Below are positions 59,744 through 64,000 of a stretch of 64,000 bases of DNA, piece by piece. The stretch spans positions 310,001-374,000 of the forward strand of contig NZ_JARXYZ010000003.1 of the NCBI RefSeq assembly GCF_029894125.1, written 5' to 3'. The translations under genes were made by a program, and so were the position numbers. The number at the start of each line of letters is the position of its first letter. The first letter of the stretch is position 1. The notes below the pieces were generated by a model. The model did no database searches. It saw only the letters and a list, made by a program, of their open reading frames with translations, and was not told the origin of the DNA. The DNA is from Kitasatospora sp. MAA19. Its GTDB lineage: Bacteria > Actinomycetota > Actinomycetes > Streptomycetales > Streptomycetaceae.

Positions 59744-60571
59744 CTACCTGCCCCCGGAGGCCAGCTCCCTGGAGCGGTCCCGGGCCGCCTCCAGGGCGCC
59801 CAGCAGCGCGGCCCGCACCCCGTGGTTCTCCAGCTCGCGGATGGCCGCGATGGTGGTGCCGGCCGGCGAGGTGACGGCCTCGCGCAGCTTCACCGGGTGC
59901 TCGCCGGAGTCGCGCAGCATCACCGAGGCGCCGATCGCGGACTGCACGATCAGGTCGTGCGCCACCTGCCGGGGCAGGCCGAGCAGGATGCCGGCGTCGG
60001 TCATCGCCTCGACCAGGAAGTAGAAGTAGGCCGGGCCGGAGCCGGAGAGCGCGGTGGCCGCGTCCTGCTGGGCCTCGGGCAGCCGCAGCGCCTTGCCGAC
60101 CGAGCTGAAGATCTCCTCGGCGCGCTCCAGGTGCTCCTCGGTGGCGTGCGAGCCGCCGGAGATGACGCTCATCCCCTCGTCCACCAGGACGGGCGTGTTG
60201 GGCATCACCCGGACCACCGGGGTGCCGGCCGCCAGCCGCTCCTCGAACCAGGCGGTGGGGATGCCGGCCGCGGCCGAGATCACCAGCCGGTCCGCGCCGA
60301 CGTGCGGGGCCAGCTCCTCCAGCAGGGTGCCCATGTCCTGCGGCTTGACGGCGAGGATCAGGGTGTCGGCGAGCTTGGCGGCCTCGGCGTTGGAGGCGGC
60401 CACCACGCCGTAGCGGGCGGCGAGTTCGGCGGCGCGCTCGGGGCGGCGGGCGGTCACCAGGACGTCCGCCGGATCCTTGCCGGCCCGCAGCAGGCCGGAG
60501 AGCAGGGCCTCGCCGATCTTGCCGGTGCCCAGGAAGGCGATCTTCTGTCCGTGTGCTGCGCTGGCGCCCAT
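59744..60571 (-). CDS. proC: Pyrroline-5-carboxylate reductase
   Basis: The last step of proline synthesis (P5C plus NAD(P)H). The 275-residue enzyme has the Rossmann motif IAFLGTGKIGEALLSGLLRAG and the C-terminal signature SGSGPAYFYFLVEAMTDAGILLGL followed by TSPAGTTIAAIRELENHGVRAAL. Family length is about 270. Confidence 0.95.
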   Translation of the reverse strand: MGASAAHGQKIAFLGTGKIGEALLSGLLRAGKDPADVLVTARRPERAAELAARYGVVAASNAEAAKLADTLILAVKPQDMGTLLEELAPHVGADRLVISAAAGIPTAWFEERLAAGTPVVRVMPNTPVLVDEGMSVISGGSHATEEHLERAEEIFSSVGKALRLPEAQQDAATALSGSGPAYFYFLVEAMTDAGILLGLPRQVAHDLIVQSAIGASVMLRDSGEHPVKLREAVTSPAGTTIAAIRELENHGVRAALLGALEAARDRSRELASGGR

Positions 60572-60768
60572 GGCCGCTCCTTACCTCGGTACTGCGGCCA
60601 TCCTCGCACCGCGCGGGGGCACCCGCCGGGACCGTCCAGCCCGTGGGCGACGGGCGCGCCCCCTCCACGCGTCCCGTCCACGCGTCCGGCCGTCCGGTCT
60701 CGTCCCTAGGGAGAATCTCGGGGTTCTCCCCTATGGCCTCCGACGCCGCGTGGGAGCACCGTGGAGTC

Positions 60769-61218
60769 ATGGCACACGACGAAATGTCCCGACGTGAGAA
60801 CCGGCAACTCGCCGCCGCCTCGGCGACGGTGGGCCCGTGGCGGACGGCCGCGGGGGTCGGTGCGGTGGTGGGGGCGACCGCCCTGGGGATCGACGCGATC
60901 ACCGGGAGCTGGTCGCTGAGCATGCTGGCCGGACCGGCCGGCTGGGCCCTGTTCTTCTTCTTCCTGGTCGGCACCCTGGGCGGGCAGCTGCGCCGCGACA
61001 CCTCCGACCGGCGGCTGCGCCGCTGGGCGAACGAGCACCCGTGGCAGTCGGCCCTCCCGGCGGCCGGCGGGCTGCTGGTGCTGGACATGCTGGCGCAGCT
61101 GCTGCTCGGGGACGCGGGCCTGTTCGGCGCGTTCTTCCTGGCGCTGCTGCCGGCCGGCATCCTGCTGGCCGTCGCCGGGGTCGTGGGGTCGGTGAAGCAG
61201 GCCCGCGACAAGGGCTGA
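60769..61218 (+). CDS. Hypothetical membrane protein
   Basis: A 149-residue protein with four hydrophobic helices (TAAGVGAVVGATALGIDAI; GWALFFFFLVGTLG; SALPAAGGLLVLDMLAQLLL; FFLALLPAGILLAVAGVVG). The N terminus is charged. ATG 60769 and ATG 60733 are alternatives; neither has a strong ribosome binding site. An imperfect inverted repeat (GGGAGAA-N8-TTCTCCC) lies just upstream of 60733. The function is unknown. Confidence 0.68.
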   Translation: MAHDEMSRRENRQLAAASATVGPWRTAAGVGAVVGATALGIDAITGSWSLSMLAGPAGWALFFFFLVGTLGGQLRRDTSDRRLRRWANEHPWQSALPAAGGLLVLDMLAQLLLGDAGLFGAFFLALLPAGILLAVAGVVGSVKQARDKG

Positions 61219-61332
61219 GCGACCCGGCGACCCAGCCCGGACCAGGACGGATCACCGCGCCCTGCGCACGGGTTCACCACAAGGTGTGCCCCCGATCGAC
61301 GAATCGTCACACCCCGTCGGCATACTGGCGCG

Positions 61333-62697
61333 ATGCCGATAGCCGAAGATCCGGAACCACGCCCCGCAGCGGGCCGTGAGCCGGGCGGGTCCGACCCGTC
61401 CGAAGCGGGCGGGAAGGACCCGTTCGCCGACCTCGTCCTGGACGAGGAGTTCGTCAGGGGCGCGACCGTCCAGGAACAGTCCGGGCGCACCCGCATGCTG
61501 GCCGCCCGGTGGAAGCACACCCCGCCGGTCGACCCGGGCGGCCGCCGCTCGGTCAACGACGGCCCGGCGAAGGCCGGGCGCCGGTTCGGCCGGAAGCCGA
61601 AGGCCCAGCCGGTCGACCCCTGGGGCAACCCGCGCCCGCGCCGCCGGCTGGAGTGGCGCGCGCCGCTGTACGTCGCGCTGACCATCGCGGTGCTGCTCGC
61701 GGCGCTGAACATCGACGGGCTGCGCAGCTGGTACGCCGGCCGCCACGGCGACAGTGGCAGCGCGGCCCACACCCCCGTGCCCACCGTCGCGCCCGAGACG
61801 GCCAAGCCGACCACCGCGCCGCCCAAGGTCGACGACCAGCAGCCGACCGTGGACCACCCGTGGGCCGGTTCGCCCGCCGAGGGCTGGCCGAACGGCACCG
61901 AGGCCTTCGTCCTCCCGGACGCCCGGCCCATCGGCGTCTTCTCCGCCGACCAGGTGGCCGCCCAACTGCAGTCGGTCAAGAACTACCTGATCGCCGCCAA
62001 CCTGGACCCGAAGGTGCTGGCGGGCGGCCGGCCGGACGCCGCCCTGGCGCTGCTGGACCGGGAGGAGCGGGACCGTGCGACCAAGGCGCTGACGAACCCG
62101 TCCAAGGACACCGACCCGACCGGCTGGTTCAGCCGCTTCGACCAGCGCGAGGCGATCCTGGTGGGCGACGTGGTCAAGGTGCAGGGCCGGATCACCGTCG
62201 AGGGCGACGGGGACAAGGGCGTCCTGGTGCACACCGACTTCAGCTACGTGTACCCGCTGCGCCCCGGGCCGGACGCCGCCAAGCGGGCCGCGTCGCCCCC
62301 GCCGCCGGCGGGCGTGCCGCAGCCGACGAGGCCGGCCGCGCCCCAGGACGGCACGGCCAAGCCGGTGGGCCTGCTGGTGCCGGCGGACGACGTGGCCGGG
62401 GACACCTGGACCACGCGCACGGTCGTGCGCCGGGTCGACACCTTCCGCTTCTACGACCCGGCCCGCTACCGGGTGGACCCGAAGAGGCTCGTGTTCGGCG
62501 AGGGCGGCGGATCGGACTCCGCCAACGCGGCCTGCGGCGTCTACGACGGCTACTACCACCCGCAGTTCGACCAGTTCGCCACGGACCGGCCCGAAGCCCC
62601 GGGCACCCGGCCGACCGGCCCCGCGACCGATCCGTACGACCGCCGCGAGGACCTGTCGACCGACGGCGGGGAGTGCGGCTCGGTCAGCCGCTACTGA
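61333..62697 (+). CDS. SCO2583/SCO2584-type N-terminal domain membrane protein
   Basis: A 454-residue protein. The N-terminal ~65 residues (DPFADLVLDEEFVRGATVQE; RTRMLAARWKHTPP) match the conserved start of SCO2583/SCO2584 proteins, as I remember it. A basic stretch and one membrane helix (APLYVALTIAVLLAALNIDGL, about 115-135) follow. A large external domain ends with several Trp- and Tyr-rich segments. SCO2584 is linked to spore-wall synthesis, so a cell-envelope role is plausible. ATG 61333 is well placed. Confidence 0.75.
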   Translation: MPIAEDPEPRPAAGREPGGSDPSEAGGKDPFADLVLDEEFVRGATVQEQSGRTRMLAARWKHTPPVDPGGRRSVNDGPAKAGRRFGRKPKAQPVDPWGNPRPRRRLEWRAPLYVALTIAVLLAALNIDGLRSWYAGRHGDSGSAAHTPVPTVAPETAKPTTAPPKVDDQQPTVDHPWAGSPAEGWPNGTEAFVLPDARPIGVFSADQVAAQLQSVKNYLIAANLDPKVLAGGRPDAALALLDREERDRATKALTNPSKDTDPTGWFSRFDQREAILVGDVVKVQGRITVEGDGDKGVLVHTDFSYVYPLRPGPDAAKRAASPPPPAGVPQPTRPAAPQDGTAKPVGLLVPADDVAGDTWTTRTVVRRVDTFRFYDPARYRVDPKRLVFGEGGGSDSANAACGVYDGYYHPQFDQFATDRPEAPGTRPTGPATDPYDRREDLSTDGGECGSVSRY

Positions 62698-62701
62698 CCG
62701 G

Positions 62702-63232
62702 TCAGCGCTTGCGCTTGCCCCGGCCCGGCGCCTTGGCGTCGGGCCGGCCGCTGCGGCCCGCCTGGCGCTTCTCGCACTGGGCGACGGCCCGCTCGTACGC
62801 GGAGCGCTTGAGCGCCTCGCCGGGGGCCTCCACGAGGCTGCGGACGAAGTAGGTGAGCAGGGCGCCGGCCCCGCCGATGATCCAGACCGCACCGAGCGAG
62901 CGGTCCTCGGCCATCCAGCCGGTCAGCTGGTCCTTGCCCTCGGTGAACACCTTCCAGCTGCGCCGCACGGCCATCATCGAGCAGACCACGATGGCGGCGG
63001 TCAGCAGCGCGTTGAGGTAGCCGCCGTTGTCGGAGAGGGCGACGCCCTCGACGCCGAGGCGCAGCACGAACACGGCGGCGGCGGCCGTGACCAGGGCGCC
63101 GGCCGACACGGCGACGCGGCGCGGCCAGTAGCCGCTGTCCCGGTTCACCCAACTGGTGCCGAACCAGCGGATCGGCTCGGGCTCGGGGGCGCCGACGGGC
63201 TTGGCTGCGGGGGTGGGGGGCTGCTCGCTCAC
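62702..63232 (-). CDS. Hypothetical membrane protein, possibly leaderless
   Basis: A 176-residue protein with three or four membrane helices (VAVSAGALVTAAAAVFVLRLG; LLTAAIVVCSMMAV; AVWIIGGAGALLTYFV) and a basic C terminus (GRSGRPDAKAPGRGKRKR). The GTG at 63232 lies 7 nt after GATAAT, a good -10 hexamer, with no ribosome binding site. The mRNA may therefore start at or near the start codon. Function unknown. Confidence 0.7.
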   Translation of the reverse strand: MSEQPPTPAAKPVGAPEPEPIRWFGTSWVNRDSGYWPRRVAVSAGALVTAAAAVFVLRLGVEGVALSDNGGYLNALLTAAIVVCSMMAVRRSWKVFTEGKDQLTGWMAEDRSLGAVWIIGGAGALLTYFVRSLVEAPGEALKRSAYERAVAQCEKRQAGRSGRPDAKAPGRGKRKR

Positions 63233-63261
63233 GAGGACGATTATCACCCGGGGCCGCGGTC

Positions 63262-63300
63262 CGACGGAGGAGCCGTCCGCGTACGACGGAGGAGCCGTCC
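63262..63300. repeat. Tandem 17-bp direct repeat
   Basis: CGACGGAGGAGCCGTCC occurs at about 63262-63278 and 63284-63300. The second copy forms the left arm of the adjacent terminator stem. Confidence 0.7.
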
Positions 63301-63322
63301 CGGCCTGCGGGACGGCTCCTCC
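63288..63322 (-). terminator. Strong terminator hairpin downstream of ilvD
   Basis: A perfect 14-bp stem (GGAGGAGCCGTCCC, 63288-63301 with 63309-63322) lies 47 bp past the ilvD stop, which reads on the minus strand. It comes before the next gene's start at 63232. Confidence 0.7.
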
Positions 63323-63368
63323 GGTGGTGCGGGTGCACCGCAGGTGTCCTGCGGTTGCGCGGTGGGTC

Positions 63369-64000
63369 TCAGCCGAGCTTGGTGACGTCGCGGACGGCGC
63401 CCTTGTCGGCGGAGGTGGCCATCGCGGCGTAGGCACGCAGGGCCTGGCTGACCTGGCGGTCCCGGTTCTTCGGGCGGTAGCCGGTCCCGGCCTCCAGGGC
63501 GCGGCGGCGCTCGGCCAGGACCTCGGCGGGCACCTCCAGGGAGATCGTCCGGCCGGGGATGTCGATGGCGATGGTGTCGCCGTCCTCGACCAGCGCGATG
63601 GTGCCGCCGGAGGCGGCCTCCGGGGAGGCGTGGCCGATGGACAGGCCGGAGGTGCCGCCGGAGAAGCGGCCGTCGGTGATCAGGGCACAGGACTTGCCGA
63701 GGCCGCGGCCCTTGAGGAAGGAGGTCGGGTAGAGCATCTCCTGCATGCCCGGGCCGCCCTTGGGGCCCTCGTAGCGGATGACGACGACGTCGCCCTCCTT
63801 GATCCGCTTGGCCAGGATCGCCTCGACGGCGTCCTCCTGGGACTCGCAGACCACCGCCGGGCCGCTGAAGGTCCAGATCGACTCGTCGACGCCGGCGGTC
63901 TTCACGATGCAGCCGTCCTCGGCGAGGTTGCCGTGCAGGACGGCGAGGCCGCCCTCGACCGAGTAGGCGTGCTCGACGCTGCGGATGCAGCCCTTGGCGG
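63369..64000 (-). CDS. ilvD: Dihydroxy-acid dehydratase, C-terminal part (runs off the window)
   Basis: The third step of branched-chain amino acid synthesis, dehydrating 2,3-dihydroxy-isovalerate. Only the C-terminal ~210 residues are in the window. The frame is open to the right edge, so the gene is incomplete here and not truncated. Recognisable parts are [45 protein letters not shown] and the end [12 protein letters not shown]. The iron-sulfur cysteines lie beyond the window. Confidence 0.93.
   Translation of the reverse strand, partial: AKGCIRSVEHAYSVEGGLAVLHGNLAEDGCIVKTAGVDESIWTFSGPAVVCESQEDAVEAILAKRIKEGDVVVIRYEGPKGGPGMQEMLYPTSFLKGRGLGKSCALITDGRFSGGTSGLSIGHASPEAASGGTIALVEDGDTIAIDIPGRTISLEVPAEVLAERRRALEAGTGYRPKNRDRQVSQALRAYAAMATSADKGAVRDVTKLG

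Noticed and set aside
63262-63300. CRISPR-like direct repeats
   Set aside because: There are only two copies, 22 bp apart and forming part of a terminator stem. No array or cas genes were seen.
1-64000. tRNA, rRNA, riboswitch or integrated prophage
   Set aside because: No cloverleaf, rRNA-like, T-box/cobalamin/glycine riboswitch-like or phage-gene signature was recognised by eye. A covariance-model search would be the decisive test.

Overview
The window comes from a high-GC actinomycete of the family Streptomycetaceae (Streptomyces or Kitasatospora). It carries chaplins, rodlins, the developmental sigma factor BldN with its anti-sigma factor RsbN, futalosine-route menaquinone genes, an A-factor-type butyrolactone synthase (AfsA family) with receptor-type TetR proteins, and a Rex-headed haem operon. 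No tRNA, rRNA, CRISPR array, integrase or transposase was recognised. The window looks chromosomal.

Layout. 0.2-4.98 kb: an L,D-transpeptidase and menaquinone genes (mqnE, a dehydratase, an Lrp regulator, ubiX). 5-15.3 kb: a block of short accessory genes (MOSC, VOC, DoxX, TetR/monooxygenase, hydrolase, gcvH, HTH, NmrA-like). It includes a decayed partial gcvH copy and, at 13.2-14.0 kb, a mosaic of repeated gene fragments around a hemopexin-like fragment. 15.3-17.7 kb: the remaining menaquinone genes (mqnP, ubiD). 18.6-20.5 kb: acyl-CoA carboxylase beta and epsilon subunits. 20.7-23.4 kb: the butyrolactone locus, with three matching 18-bp receptor-type operators. 24-30.5 kb: cytochrome c maturation (ResA-, CcdA-, ResB- and CcsB-type genes), a histidine phosphatase and hemL. 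30.8-36.7 kb: a conserved hypothetical gene, MFS/MarR, a GT-C glycosyltransferase and a secreted SGNH hydrolase with a ricin lectin domain. 37-41.3 kb: a surface-protein island with four chaplins, two rodlins and three other small secreted proteins. 41.4-47.4 kb: rex-hemA-hemC-hemD-hemB. 47.5-49.9 kb: a DEDDh exonuclease, a glutaredoxin-like protein and a HAD phosphatase. 50.3-52.8 kb: bldN-rsbN. 52.9-64 kb: an acyltransferase, an epimerase, ribosomal protein bS22, an excisionase-like regulator, acuC, MFS, HAD, proC, membrane proteins and the 3' part of ilvD.

How the genes fit together. Two themes dominate. The first is respiration and redox: menaquinone synthesis, cytochrome c maturation and haem synthesis, with a clear Rex operator before rex-hem. 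The second is development and signalling: BldN/RsbN lie about 10 kb from the chaplin-rodlin island. BldN-type promoter matches (CGTAAC-like then CGTT-like) precede the rodlins, one chaplin and rsbN. The butyrolactone locus adds a cell-density signal.

Limits. Start sites were chosen from Shine-Dalgarno spacing, overlap with neighbours and family alignment from memory. No database search was run. Species-level comparisons are from memory and marked as such.
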